From Hyphomicrobium sp. D-2 (lineage in GTDB: Bacteria; Pseudomonadota; Alphaproteobacteria; Rhizobiales; Hyphomicrobiaceae): a DNA stretch of 64,000 nt. The stretch is taken from the NCBI RefSeq assembly GCF_029872155.1, contig NZ_JARXLA010000005.1, forward strand, positions 248,001 through 312,000. Reading direction: 5' to 3'. Within the stretch, counting starts at the first letter, position 1; every line of letters starts with the position of its first letter. Shown one piece after another: positions 17,652-26,445 of the stretch. The notes under the pieces are model-generated. The model worked only from the letters and a program-made list of their open reading frames with translations. It was not told where the DNA came from and made no database searches. Made by a program: the position numbers and the translations under genes.

Positions 17652-18029
17652 ATGAATACGCAGGCCGGTTTGCTTGTACTTTTCGCCGGGTTGGCCGGTG
17701 CTGCTGGTGTAGCGCTGGCGGCGATGGGTGCTCACGGCGGCGACACGGCCGGCCTGACAACGCCTGCGCACTTCCTTATCATGCATGCCGCTGCGGCGCT
17801 GGGCGCGGTGGCGGTTGCATTGCGCGCCGACAGAGCGTGCATCTTTCTGCTCGCGGGCTTCGTCATGCTCGTGGGCGTGACGCTGTTTTCTGGCGATATC
17901 GCGATGCGGACTCTGAGCGGCGACCGGCTGTTCCCGATGGCCGCTCCCATTGGCGGTTCGACGATGATGCTCGGCTGGGCGCTGGTTGGCGTCGCAGCGC
18001 TGCGCGAACTGTTTGCCCGCCGCGCCTGA
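17652..18029 (+). CDS. DUF423 inner-membrane protein
   Basis: A 125-residue protein with four predicted membrane helices (about residues 7-27, 40-58, 64-82 and 97-117). It matches DUF423 (YgdD-like) by AAMGAHG near residue 25, HFLIMHAAAALG, and GVTLFSGDI followed by APIGGSTMMLGW. The biochemical role of the family is unknown. The ATG follows a good GAGGAAC ribosome site. It stands alone between repeats and a convergent thioesterase gene. Confidence 0.9.
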   Translation: MNTQAGLLVLFAGLAGAAGVALAAMGAHGGDTAGLTTPAHFLIMHAAAALGAVAVALRADRACIFLLAGFVMLVGVTLFSGDIAMRTLSGDRLFPMAAPIGGSTMMLGWALVGVAALRELFARRA

Positions 18030-18153
18030 GAAGGCGAAGCGCTTCACTTCACACTTCCGTACTGAAATCAATGTTCGCGTATCGGTATCGCCGCGCGGTG
18101 CATTCGCACGGCTTTGCGCGCCAATGCATTTCGCGCGCAGCTGGACGTAGGCG

Positions 18154-18567
18154 TCAGGCCGCGCCCTTAGCCTGCACCTTGGCGCGAAAACGCGCGCTGT
18201 CGACGATGATGCGCGTGTGATGGCCACGGCCAATCAGTTCACGTCCGTCGCGCGCTTCGAGTGCGAATGTCAGTTTGCGGCCATCGCGCTGGATCAGCTC
18301 GGCGCGGGCCGTCACCTCCATGCCTTGCGGCGTAGCGGCGATGTGCTCAACATCGATGTGGATGCCAAGCGTCTCCTGGCTGTCGTCCAGCGCGCTCTCG
18401 ACGCAATCGACCGCAGCAGCTTCCATCAGTGCGACGAGCGCAGGGGTGGCGAAAACAGGCGCGCGCCCGCTGCCCATATGCGGTGCCATAAGGGTTTCGA
18501 CGACACGGACCGTCGCGCTGCCGGTCCGGCCCAGTGGCAGCTCTGCTGAGTTGCTCGTTGCTGTCAT
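18154..18567 (-). CDS. Hotdog-fold thioesterase, FlK (fluoroacetyl-CoA thioesterase) like
   Basis: A 137-residue single hotdog domain. The motif VFATPALVALMEAAAVDCVE resembles the substrate loop and helix of FlK-type acyl-CoA thioesterases, and GIHIDVEHIAATPQGMEV plus GRGHHTRIIVD complete the fold. The Thr in ATP and the Glu/His positions used by FlK appear present (Thr, Glu of LMEA, His of EHIA). The substrate is unlikely to be fluoroacetyl-CoA here; a short-chain acyl-CoA is more probable. ATG at 18567 follows GGGGGACGAC and is preferred to the upstream codon at 18660. Confidence 0.85.
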   Translation of the reverse strand: MTATSNSAELPLGRTGSATVRVVETLMAPHMGSGRAPVFATPALVALMEAAAVDCVESALDDSQETLGIHIDVEHIAATPQGMEVTARAELIQRDGRKLTFALEARDGRELIGRGHHTRIIVDSARFRAKVQAKGAA

Positions 18568-18719
18568 TGTCGTCCCCCGCTTTGATGATGACGCAGCGTT
18601 ACCATTTATTGCGGGGCGAATGCACGTGAGGAGAGTGGTGCCGGAGTCGATTGTGGCCAATCCGTGGCCGGGACAGCTCTGCGGCTGTGGAGGCGCGTCG
18701 GTGGCAGGGCTGGCCGTCG

Positions 18720-19406
18720 TCAGCGAAGCGGTTTGCCGTCGGCAAGTTGTTCAAGCGCCGTGATATCCCGGATACGCAAGCCGGATCCTTCAGCAGCGAT
18801 GATCCCTGCCTTTTCAAGCAGCCTCAGCGTAGCGGCCAGCTCATTGACGCCCAGATCGAGATATCCGGCGACAACTCCGCACTTAAGATCATCCGCAATC
18901 AAGGTTGGGTCGCGGCCTTCGTAGGAATTGCATCGGGAGATGGTGACGAACAGGGCGGCGAGGCGACCGGCGACGTCCGGCAGCTTGGCGGCACGGGCCT
19001 CCGCATTGCGCAGGAGTGAGACCTCGCGTTCGATCGCGGCGGTGAGGGGCGCGGGTACGCCAGTGTCTTTATTCTGCGGCGCGGGCATCTCTGCCCTTGG
19101 GATGCAGCGAACGGTTGCCGGGATGTTGGCTTGGGCCGAGCAGGCGTGACGGTCGAGATAGCCAAGGCCGACGATATCGCCCGGGAACGCGAATTCGATG
19201 ACATCCGCAGTGCCATCGGCGCCGGAGGTGAAGATGCAGATTGCGCCTTCCTCAACCCGAAAAACGTGAGTGCGGAGATCGCCAGCGCGGAACAGCACTT
19301 CGCCCTTGGCGAGGCGACGCACTTCTGCGGCGTTGCCGAGGTTGGCCGATTCCCGCGTTCCAGTGTGGCGGGCGCTTACTGATACTGGGTCAGATGGTGA
19401 GAGCAT
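18720..19406 (-). CDS. Crp/Fnr-family transcription regulator
   Basis: A 228-residue regulator from ATG 19406 (a GTG 33 bases earlier is possible). The cNMP-like barrel covers about residues 30-110 (LAKGEVLFRAGDLRTHVFRV, IEFAFPGDIVGLG), and the C-terminal helix-turn-helix lies at about 165-215 (AGYLDLGVNELAATLRLLEK). The N-terminal four-cysteine cluster of Fnr is absent, which suggests a FixK- or heme/other-ligand-type regulator rather than an oxygen sensor. It is preceded by an AT-rich promoter region (19440-19510). It is not closely similar to the other Crp/Fnr gene at 13493-14236. Confidence 0.85.
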   Translation of the reverse strand: MLSPSDPVSVSARHTGTRESANLGNAAEVRRLAKGEVLFRAGDLRTHVFRVEEGAICIFTSGADGTADVIEFAFPGDIVGLGYLDRHACSAQANIPATVRCIPRAEMPAPQNKDTGVPAPLTAAIEREVSLLRNAEARAAKLPDVAGRLAALFVTISRCNSYEGRDPTLIADDLKCGVVAGYLDLGVNELAATLRLLEKAGIIAAEGSGLRIRDITALEQLADGKPLR

Positions 19407-19574
19407 GGCGGTGGCGAGCTCGATACCTACGCAGACCACTGAATATTATGTGGCTACAATACAACAAGCAAGCAATTATGTGTTAATAATTGCTAATTTG
19501 TGCTAGACGCTTATGCAGGAAACGGAACAGGCGCCGCGTTTCCGTCGCGCCCACCCCAATCTCCAGCCAGTGGC

Positions 19575-19871
19575 TTACTGCGGCAGCCGGCAGGCATATG
19601 AAGTTGCAGCGCATTCCACGCCGAAGATGCCGGCTGAGGTGCAGGATTGCAGCTTGGCTTCGCCGATCACGGTGTAACCGCGATTGGACGCGACGTTGAC
19701 GGCGCCCTGGGTTGCCATCAGCGTGGCGATGCTTTCTGTCAGGCCGCTGCCGACGGCGCGGAAACCTTTGCAGTCCTTGGCGCCGCGCGGAACCGCGGGA
19801 TTGGCGGATGCGATAACGGGCGTCAACGCAACAAGGCTGACTGCGGCGGTGGCGAGCAGGAACTTCAACAT
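19575..19871 (-). CDS. Small exported cysteine-containing protein
   Basis: A 98-residue product starting at ATG 19871, 8 bases after AGGGATC. A clear signal peptide (MLKFLLATAAVSLVALTPVIASA) is followed by a 75-residue mature part with four cysteines (KDCKGF, LQSCTS, VECAAT, YACRLPQ), which could form two disulphides in the periplasm. I do not recognise the family and propose no function. An open frame extends upstream to 19985, but those residues would precede the signal peptide. Confidence 0.7.
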   Translation of the reverse strand: MLKFLLATAAVSLVALTPVIASANPAVPRGAKDCKGFRAVGSGLTESIATLMATQGAVNVASNRGYTVIGEAKLQSCTSAGIFGVECAATSYACRLPQ

Positions 19872-20279
19872 GACGAGATCCCTCTGATGTCCGGCCGGCG
19901 CGTGCCGGATGGGCCAGCGCCCGAAGGCCGATTTCTTCAGTAAGCTGCGCTTGAGGCCTGTCATTCTCAAGGCGCCGGGGCACACAGTGTTGTGGATTAC
20001 GCCCAGTGTTGCGCGGAAGCTTCTATCGCCGTCGAAGGAATCGGGGTGCGCGTCTCAGGGCTCCGTGGGGCAGGGGAAGTGGCGTGGGCTGCGCGGCCGG
20101 GAGGGCGGGGCCGATCCCTATAGCGAGTGCGAGAGGGGGCGCGATGCCTAGCGTGCCGCGTTTAACCTCGTGGAGCGTTCGTCCTCGGAACTGTCGTCAG
20201 CGTGGCTTATTCAAATGCTTCATGATCGGGGGAAGGCATCGGACCGATCGCCTCGATGCCATTGGGAGCAGGTCGACCC
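19872..20279. other. Divergent intergenic region, 408 bp
   Basis: It lies between the small exported protein (minus) and the bactofilin (plus). Short open frames on both strands have arginine-rich shadow composition. No regulatory motif was recognised. Confidence 0.45.
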
Positions 20280-20933
20280 GTGGAAGACAAGTCGCGCGTC
20301 ATCATCATTCGAGAAGATACGTTCCTTAAGGGCGAAATCCGCAACGCCGGTCGCATTGAGGTGTTCGGCTACATCGAAGGCGATGTCTTCACCGACAAGC
20401 TGATCGTGCAGCAGGGCGGCCGCTGTTTCGGCCGGATCAAAGCCGGTTCGGCGGAGGTCCACGGCCAGTTGCAGGGCGAGATCCACGTGCGCGAGGTGAT
20501 CAACATCCGCGCAACGGGCGATGTGGCCGGCAATGTTAAATACGGCAAGCTTGGCATGGATCTGGGCGGCTCGTTGACCGCCGAGGTGCGCAACATTCCG
20601 CCTTCCATTTCCGGCGATCTCGACCTCTCCGTCGATCGCGGCAGAACCGCCCGCATTACGCTGCAGGATTTGTCTGCACTCGACCCCGATGACCGCGCCG
20701 AGGATCTGACCTTCACGGTGTCCGAGGTGCTGAACGGCTATGTCGTGCTGGCTTCCGATCCCGCGCAAGCGGTTGCCAATTTCACGCAGGCCGATCTGGA
20801 GCAGGGCTCGGTGCTGTTCCATCACGATGGCACGGGCGCAGAGCGCGCCGGGTTTGCAGTCGTCGTCGCGGATCGCGCCGGTGCGATGTCAAACGTGGCA
20901 CAGGTGAACGTGGCGGTCCGCCCGGGCCGCTGA
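20280..20933 (+). CDS. Bactofilin (polymer-forming cytoskeletal protein) fused to a cadherin-like/CSPG domain
   Basis: Bactofilins polymerise without nucleotide into filaments that place cell-wall enzymes and polarity factors. Residues 5-107 of this 217-residue product have the right-handed beta-helix pattern of the family (FLKGEIRNAGRIEVFGYIEG, GRIKAGSAEVHGQLQGEIHV, NIRATGDVAGNV). Residues about 115-214 look like one Cadherin_3/CSPG repeat: ITLQDLSALDPDDRAEDLTF, TQADLEQGSVLFHHDG and FAVVVADRAG. That domain is normally extracellular. GTG at 20280 follows GGGAGCAGG; ATG at 20256 has no such site and would add eight residues. No signal peptide or membrane segment is seen. No wall hydrolase gene is adjacent. 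Confidence 0.82.
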   Translation: MEDKSRVIIIREDTFLKGEIRNAGRIEVFGYIEGDVFTDKLIVQQGGRCFGRIKAGSAEVHGQLQGEIHVREVINIRATGDVAGNVKYGKLGMDLGGSLTAEVRNIPPSISGDLDLSVDRGRTARITLQDLSALDPDDRAEDLTFTVSEVLNGYVVLASDPAQAVANFTQADLEQGSVLFHHDGTGAERAGFAVVVADRAGAMSNVAQVNVAVRPGR

Positions 20934-20980
20934 CGGTCGCGTGCTGGCTCTAGTCAGCGATTTGGCTAATCGATTAGGCG

Positions 20981-21262
20981 CTAGCTGTGCGCAGCTTTGC
21001 CGAAGCGCTTGCGCAACGCTGCCTTGGCCTGTTCCAGCGTTGCCATCTCGCTGTCGTCCAGATTTTTGCCGGCGCGATTGATGTAGAAATCCAGCATGGA
21101 CATCGCAGTACGATAGGGATCCTTCGTGTCCCGCTGCGGGTCTTCGGCCGAGTGCTGGAGCGCTGCGGCGATGACATCGGGATCAGCCGATTTGAAAATG
21201 CCCGGCGGCAGATCGTAGGGATGATCGTGCTCGGTAACGTCCTTCGACCATTTGTGGACCAT
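20981..21262 (-). CDS. DUF3175 family protein
   Basis: A 93-residue soluble protein. It opens with KWSKDVTEHDHPYDLPPGIF and contains HSAEDPQRDTKDPYRTAMSM and LDFYINRAGKNL, followed by a helical Lys/Arg-rich end. These stretches match the DUF3175 pattern, a small family of unknown function widespread in Proteobacteria. ATG at 21262 follows AAGGACG; the longer frame to 21334 adds an unconserved leader. It is convergent with the bactofilin gene. Confidence 0.8.
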   Translation of the reverse strand: MVHKWSKDVTEHDHPYDLPPGIFKSADPDVIAAALQHSAEDPQRDTKDPYRTAMSMLDFYINRAGKNLDDSEMATLEQAKAALRKRFGKAAHS

Positions 21263-21438
21263 GACGTTGCGTCCTTGCTGATGCGCAAACTGATATCTGA
21301 GCAAACTCGCCAAGATCAGAATGTTCCGTGACATCGACCGGAATAATTTTCGACAAATTGCGATTTAGACCGCAGCGGCTTTGCGAGAAATTGCGTCTAC
21401 TATTGGCCGCATACTGAGCTGTCGCGGGGCTGAGTCAG

Positions 21439-21738
21439 ATGCGGATATTTCGCTGGATCATGCTGCTAATCGTGGCCATCTGCGTGCTGCCGTTTATCTG
21501 CACACTGCTGGCGGATCTGATCGCCGCTATGGCGGGCTGCGATTTCAGTCTTGGCGCCAGCCACACATGTGCTATCGGCGGGCTGGACATCGGGCCGGCG
21601 CTGTATGTTCTGGCGATGCAGGGATACGCGCTGTTCTTCACCGTGCCGGTGCTGATGCTCGCGCTGCCGCTTTGGGCGATCGTCGAGATCGGGCATTGGC
21701 TGCGCAGCCGCCGTGCTGCACCGCTCAACGTAAAATAA
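21439..21738 (+). CDS. Small integral membrane protein, unknown
   Basis: A 99-residue product with two long hydrophobic segments (about residues 5-30 and 50-85) and two cysteines (AGCDF and HTCAIG) in the intervening stretch, which could be periplasmic. The ATG follows GGGGCTGAG. The arrangement is reminiscent of small cytosol-to-periplasm membrane proteins, but I do not recognise the family. Codon use is normal for the region. Confidence 0.65.
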   Translation: MRIFRWIMLLIVAICVLPFICTLLADLIAAMAGCDFSLGASHTCAIGGLDIGPALYVLAMQGYALFFTVPVLMLALPLWAIVEIGHWLRSRRAAPLNVK

Positions 21739-21760
21739 GCGCGCCATCGGAGCGGCAGCG

Positions 21761-22138
21761 CTACTTGCAGCGAAGCAAATCGTCCGTGAAAGAGCTGTCG
21801 CGGAATGTCAGCGTGTCGCCCGATACGGTCAAAGTGAAGTTGTAATCAAATTGGGTGCCCTCGGCGCTGCATTGCGCGGATACTTTCCAGCCGCCCTCAT
21901 GTTGGCTCAACGATGTGAACGTGCAGCGGCGCTCGAAACGCTCGTAGGTCGAGGCAGTGAAAACGTAAGGCGCGTCTTCACTCGCTTGCCCGACCGAGCA
22001 CTGGGCTGGATCGAGTGACCAGGTGCCGACGAATGGCGGCTCCTCGGCATGCAGCGCTGTGGCGCCGAACAGCGCCGACGCCACGATGGCAAGCACCAGC
22101 GGGCGGATATGGCGAACGGTAGTCGTGGGCGTCGTCAT
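21761..22138 (-). CDS. Small exported protein, unknown
   Basis: A 125-residue product starting at ATG 22138, with a signal peptide (HIRPLVLAIVASALFGATALHA). The mature part starts PPFVGTWSLDPAQC, a lipocalin-like or WxLxP opening seen in many exported beta-barrel-like proteins. Four cysteines (PAQCSV, RRCTFT, SAQCSA, LLRCK) could form two disulphides. No catalytic motif was seen. It lies 36 bp downstream of the DUF815 ATPase gene on the same strand. Confidence 0.7.
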   Translation of the reverse strand: MTTPTTTVRHIRPLVLAIVASALFGATALHAEEPPFVGTWSLDPAQCSVGQASEDAPYVFTASTYERFERRCTFTSLSQHEGGWKVSAQCSAEGTQFDYNFTLTVSGDTLTFRDSSFTDDLLRCK

Positions 22139-22174
22139 GGCGTGTGCTCCGCTGGCGTTTGCTATCAGCAACTA

Positions 22175-23056
22175 TCAAACGTCGAGGTGTTTGCCGAGGC
22201 GTCCGGCTACGTGCTGGGTGAACTGCCAGGCAACGCGACCCGACCGTCCGCCACGCGTGATGCTCCATTCCAGAGCCTCCCGCACCAGCTCATCGTCCGG
22301 TACGCCAAGACCGAAATGGCGTGCGTACCCGCGCACCATTTCCAAGTATGCGTCCTGACCGCAGTTGTGGAAACCGAGCCAGAGGCCGAAGCGGTCGGAA
22401 AGCGAGACCTTTTCCTCCACCGCTTCCGATGGGTTGATCGCCGTCGAGCGCTCATTCTCCATCATGTCCCGCGGCATCAGATGGCGCCGGTTCGAGGTGG
22501 CATAGAAGATGACGTTGTCGGGCCGCCCCTCGACGCCGCCTTCCAGCACCGCCTTAAGGGATTTGTAGCTGGTGTCATCGTGGTCAAACGAGAGGTCGTC
22601 GCAGAACACGATGAAGCGGTGCGGGCTGGACCGCATGGCGGCGAGGCATCGCGGCAGCGAATCGATATCTTCGCGGTGGATCTCAACCAGCTTCAGGTCG
22701 CCCGATTTTGCCGGGTCACTGGCCAGCCGCTCTCTCACGTCTGCGTGAACGGCCTTCACCAGCGATGACTTGCCCATGCCGCGCGCGCCCCACAACAGAG
22801 CGTTGTTCGCGGGCAGGCCACGGGCGAATTGCTCGGTGTTGGCAATAAGCTGCGGCGCTACGTTGCCGACGCCCTTCAAGAGCTCCAGCGGTACCCGGTT
22901 TACCTTGTGGACCGGTTCAAACCGCTCTTTTTCCGCCGACCAGACAAAAGCCGATGCGACCTCCAGATCGATCGGCTCCGGCGGCGGCCCGGCCAGCCGT
23001 TCCAGTGCGGTGGCGATGCGCTCCAGCTGAAGCGTCAGTTTGGCGTCGTCGTTCAT
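22175..23056 (-). CDS. DUF815 AAA-type ATPase
   Basis: A 293-residue P-loop ATPase of the DUF815 family, found across Proteobacteria with unknown cellular role. Walker A is GARGMGKSS (about residue 89) and Walker B is FIVFCDDLSF. Sensor-like YATSNRRHLMPRDM and the SLSDRFGLWLGFHNCGQDAYL region follow. The N-terminal 60 residues (LERIATALERLAG) form a short helix typical of the family. The ATG at 23056 is preferred; the first ATG at 23080 has no ribosome site. It may be co-transcribed with the small exported protein gene downstream. Confidence 0.88.
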   Translation of the reverse strand: MNDDAKLTLQLERIATALERLAGPPPEPIDLEVASAFVWSAEKERFEPVHKVNRVPLELLKGVGNVAPQLIANTEQFARGLPANNALLWGARGMGKSSLVKAVHADVRERLASDPAKSGDLKLVEIHREDIDSLPRCLAAMRSSPHRFIVFCDDLSFDHDDTSYKSLKAVLEGGVEGRPDNVIFYATSNRRHLMPRDMMENERSTAINPSEAVEEKVSLSDRFGLWLGFHNCGQDAYLEMVRGYARHFGLGVPDDELVREALEWSITRGGRSGRVAWQFTQHVAGRLGKHLDV

Positions 23057-23301
23057 GGTCGGACCTGTAAATTCAGTCATCTAGGGCTTTTTTGCTTGCC
23101 GGAGAGGGGCAGTGCTTCTATAGCGCCGCCGAGCGGCAAGTCACACGGGTTGTGTGGCATCGCACAACCGGTCCCTGTATTGCAAAGAAGCTGTTGGACA
23201 CTATAGTCACGGCTCTTTTCACTCAGGGCAGTCGCGCTTATCTGCGCTCGCGCAGGTAAATGCACGCCGTCCGCCTATCATCGGCAAGGGGAAGCACTAG
23301 C

Positions 23302-23634
23302 ATGTTCATTACGCCAGCATACGCGCAGGCTGCCGGAGCGAGTGATCCGTTCATGGGTCTGATCGCACCGATGCTGGCCATGATCGTCATCTTCTATTTT
23401 CTGGTGATCAGGCCCCAGCAGCAGCGCGCCAAAGCCCACCGCGAGCTCATCAATCAGATCCGCCGCGGTGACACAGTTGTTACGGCAGGCGGGTTCGTTG
23501 GCAAGGTGACAAAGGTTTCCGACACGTCCGACGAAGTCGAGGTTGAGCTTTCCGACACGATGCGCGTGCGGGTGCTCAGGTCGACGCTGATGGATGTCCG
23601 CAGCAAGGGCGAAGCTGCGAAAGAAACGGCGTAA
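23302..23634 (+). CDS. yajC: Preprotein translocase accessory protein YajC
   Basis: YajC joins SecD and SecF in the holotranslocon that aids protein export. The 110-residue product has one membrane helix (PMLAMIVIFYFLVIRPQQQR) followed by the family's basic cytoplasmic domain (NQIRRGDTVVTAGGFVGKV). ATG at 23302 after AAGGGGAAG gives the usual N terminus MFITPAYAQA. It is the first gene of the yajC-secD-secF unit. Confidence 0.96.
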   Translation: MFITPAYAQAAGASDPFMGLIAPMLAMIVIFYFLVIRPQQQRAKAHRELINQIRRGDTVVTAGGFVGKVTKVSDTSDEVEVELSDTMRVRVLRSTLMDVRSKGEAAKETA

Positions 23635-23686
23635 AAGGTCGGCCGCCGCCACTTGGCGTTGGCTGCAAACGGGATCGGTTGAATAG

Positions 23687-25309
23687 ATGCTGCACTTCGA
23701 ACGCTGGAAGATCATCGCAATCGTCATGACCTGCATGGCGGGCATCTTCTTCACGCTGCCCAACTTCTTCTCCAAGGAGACGGTTGAGAGCTGGCCGAGC
23801 TGGATGCCGCACAGGCAGCTTCCGCTTGGCCTCGACCTGCAAGGCGGCGCCCATCTTCTTCTCGCCCTTGACACCAAGGAGCTTGAGAAGGACTGGCTGA
23901 CGACGATGCGCGATGACGCCCGCAAGCAGCTGCGCGAGGCGAAGCCAGGCTTCACCGGTCTTGGTATCGTCGGCAACGCGGTGCAGGTGAAGATTTCGAA
24001 GCCTGAGGAGCTGGAGAAGGCGAAGGAAGCGCTCGACAAGCTGGTGCTGCCGATTGGCAGCGCGCTTATGGGCACCGGCGCCAACGACATTTCCGTTACC
24101 GTTTCGGGCGCCGACACCATCACGTTGGCACCGACCCAGCCCGGTATGCAGCACCGCATTTCCAGTGCGGTCAGCGCCGCCATCGAAACCGTCAACCGGC
24201 GTGTGAACGCCATGGGTACGTCGGAATCGACCGTGGTGCGCCAGGGCTCCGACCGTATTCTGGTGCAGTTCCCCGGTCTGCATGACACGACGCTGCTGAA
24301 GGACCTGATCGGTCAGACGGCAAAGCTGACGTTCCACTCTGTGCATCCGACCATGTCGGCCGAAGACGCTGCGCAGTCGCGTCCGCCGGTGGGCTACAAG
24401 GTTTATCCGGGCGTTGAAGGCGAGGAGAGCGGCCGAAGCTATCTGCTGCGGGATTCGCCGGTTGTTTCGGGCGAAGACCTTGTCGATTCTCAGCCCGGCT
24501 TTGACTCGCGCACCAACGAGCCGATCATCTCGTTCCGCTTCAATCAGTCCGGCGCGCGCAAGTTCGGCAATTTCACCAAGGATCATGTCGGCCAGCCGTT
24601 CGCTATCGTGCTGGACAACAAGGTTCTGTCGGCCCCGGTGATCCGTGAGCCCATTCTCGGCGGTTCGGGCCAGATCTCGGGCAGCTTTACGGTTGAGAGC
24701 GCCAATACGCTGGCGGTTCAGCTCCGTTCCGGCGCGCTGCCGGCCAAGCTGACCGTGGTGGAAGAGCGCTCGGTTGGACCCTCGCTCGGTGCTGACTCGA
24801 TTGAAGCCGGTAAGCTTGCCGGTCTCGTTGGTCTGCTGCTCACCGCTATTCTGACCACTGTCGCCTACGGCACGTTCGGCGTCATCGCCTGCGTCGGCCT
24901 GCTGGTGCACGGCTTCCTCATTCTGGCGCTGATGACGATGATCGGCGCCACGCTGACGCTGCCAGGTATCGCGGGCTTCGTGCTCACGATCGGTATGGCC
25001 GTGGACGCGAACGTTCTCATCTACGAGCGCATGCGCGAGGAGTTGCGAAACGGCAAATCGCCGATTGCGGCCATCGAAAATGGCTTCCAGCGCGCGTTCG
25101 TCACTATTTTCGACAGTCAGCTCACGACGCTGTTTGCGGCCATCATCATGTTCTGGCTCGGCTCGGGTCCGATCCGTGGCTTCGCCGTTACGCTGACGCT
25201 CGGTATTCTTACTTCGGTGTTCGCTGCGGTGACGGTGACCCGTCTGCTGGTGGCTCTCTGGCTTAAGAGCGCCAAGAGCAAGGGCCGCATCACCGAAGTG
25301 CCGGTTTAA
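23687..25309 (+). CDS. secD: Protein translocase subunit SecD
   Basis: SecD and SecF use the proton gradient to pull exported proteins out of the SecYEG channel. The 540-residue product has an N-terminal membrane helix (IAIVMTCMAGIFFTLP) and the large periplasmic P1 domain with LPLGLDLQGGAHLLL and RNAMGTSESTV-like repeats. Five C-terminal helices include GMAVDANVLIYERMREELRNG, the signature of the SecD/SecF family. Length is normal. It is followed by secF after 11 bp. Confidence 0.97.
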   Translation: MLHFERWKIIAIVMTCMAGIFFTLPNFFSKETVESWPSWMPHRQLPLGLDLQGGAHLLLALDTKELEKDWLTTMRDDARKQLREAKPGFTGLGIVGNAVQVKISKPEELEKAKEALDKLVLPIGSALMGTGANDISVTVSGADTITLAPTQPGMQHRISSAVSAAIETVNRRVNAMGTSESTVVRQGSDRILVQFPGLHDTTLLKDLIGQTAKLTFHSVHPTMSAEDAAQSRPPVGYKVYPGVEGEESGRSYLLRDSPVVSGEDLVDSQPGFDSRTNEPIISFRFNQSGARKFGNFTKDHVGQPFAIVLDNKVLSAPVIREPILGGSGQISGSFTVESANTLAVQLRSGALPAKLTVVEERSVGPSLGADSIEAGKLAGLVGLLLTAILTTVAYGTFGVIACVGLLVHGFLILALMTMIGATLTLPGIAGFVLTIGMAVDANVLIYERMREELRNGKSPIAAIENGFQRAFVTIFDSQLTTLFAAIIMFWLGSGPIRGFAVTLTLGILTSVFAAVTVTRLLVALWLKSAKSKGRITEVPV

Positions 25310-25320
25310 AGGGGCAAGCG

Positions 25321-26307
25321 ATGTTTTTTCCGATTCCCGATTTCAAGGGGTTCGACTTCTTCCCGCACGGAACGCGCCTGCCCTTCATGAAGTACAAGGG
25401 CGTTGCGCTGGTGGCTTCCGTGGTTCTGATGGTTGCGTCACTGGCATTGTTCCTGACGCAGGGTCTGAACTATGGCGTCGACTTCAAGGGCGGTTCGCTC
25501 ATTGAGGTGCAGTCGAAGTCCGGACCGGCGGATCTGTCCGAGGTGCGTGCCAAGCTCAATGGCCTTGGCATCGGCGACGTGCAGATTCAGGCGTTCGGTT
25601 CCGACACCGACTTGCTGATCCGCGTCGAGCAGCAGCCGGGCGACGAGGCCGCTCAGCAGGTTGCGATGAAGAAGGTCGTCGACGCGCTGGGTGATGGCTA
25701 TGTCCAGCGCCGCATCGAAGTGGTGGGGCCTGCGGTTTCCAGCGAGCTTCGCTCGACCAGTATCATTGCGGTGTTTGCATCGCTGATCGCGGTAAGCCTT
25801 TACGTCTGGTTCCGGTTCGACTGGCAGTTTGCGGCTGGCGTTATCCTGTCGCTGTTGCATGACGTGCTGCTGACCATCGGCATTTTCTCGCTGTTCTGGC
25901 TGGAGTTCGATCTGTCGATCGTGGCTGCGGTGCTGACCATCGTCGGCTACTCGATGAACGATAGCGTCGTGGTGTCAGATCGAATTCGAGAAAACTTGCG
26001 CAAGTTCAAGCGCATGGAATTGAACGAGTTGCTCGACCTTTCGATCAACGAGACGCTGTCGCGTACGGTGCTCACGGGTATGACGGCGATTGCAGGTATC
26101 ACGGCGCTGCTGCTGTTCGGCGGCGAGGTGATCCGCAACTTCTCGCTCGCCATGCTGCTCGGCATCGTCATCGGCACCTATTCGTCGATCTTCATCGCCG
26201 CACCGCTGCTTGGCTTCATCGGCATCAAGCGCGAGAACCTGATCGGCACCGCCAAGCCTGCACCCGGTGCAGAGAAGAGCAAAAAGGAACCGGCCGGCGC
26301 CGTTTGA
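25321..26307 (+). CDS. secF: Protein translocase subunit SecF
   Basis: Partner of SecD. The 328-residue product has the expected six-helix layout. It contains GLNYGVDFKGGSLIEV (periplasmic entry), a periplasmic domain up to about residue 140, and the family signature GYSMNDSVVVSDRIRENLRK. The C-terminal 20 residues are Pro/Lys-rich. It ends 138 bp before the Mth938-like gene, which may belong to the same transcript. Confidence 0.97.
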   Translation: MFFPIPDFKGFDFFPHGTRLPFMKYKGVALVASVVLMVASLALFLTQGLNYGVDFKGGSLIEVQSKSGPADLSEVRAKLNGLGIGDVQIQAFGSDTDLLIRVEQQPGDEAAQQVAMKKVVDALGDGYVQRRIEVVGPAVSSELRSTSIIAVFASLIAVSLYVWFRFDWQFAAGVILSLLHDVLLTIGIFSLFWLEFDLSIVAAVLTIVGYSMNDSVVVSDRIRENLRKFKRMELNELLDLSINETLSRTVLTGMTAIAGITALLLFGGEVIRNFSLAMLLGIVIGTYSSIFIAAPLLGFIGIKRENLIGTAKPAPGAEKSKKEPAGAV

Positions 26308-26445
26308 CGAGTGTAGCCCGCCGCTTCGCCATCGGGCTTGGCCGGTGGCGCCATGTTCCGCGCTTAGCAATCTGGGATCGTTGGCATAGCTGGCGATCCC
26401 ATTATGCTGTTTGCTGTTCGACGAAATGCTCGCTGAGGACGCCGG

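Noticed and set aside
23576-24910. A 444-residue minus-strand open frame over secD
   Set aside because: Shadow of secD caused by high third-position GC; composition is not protein-like.
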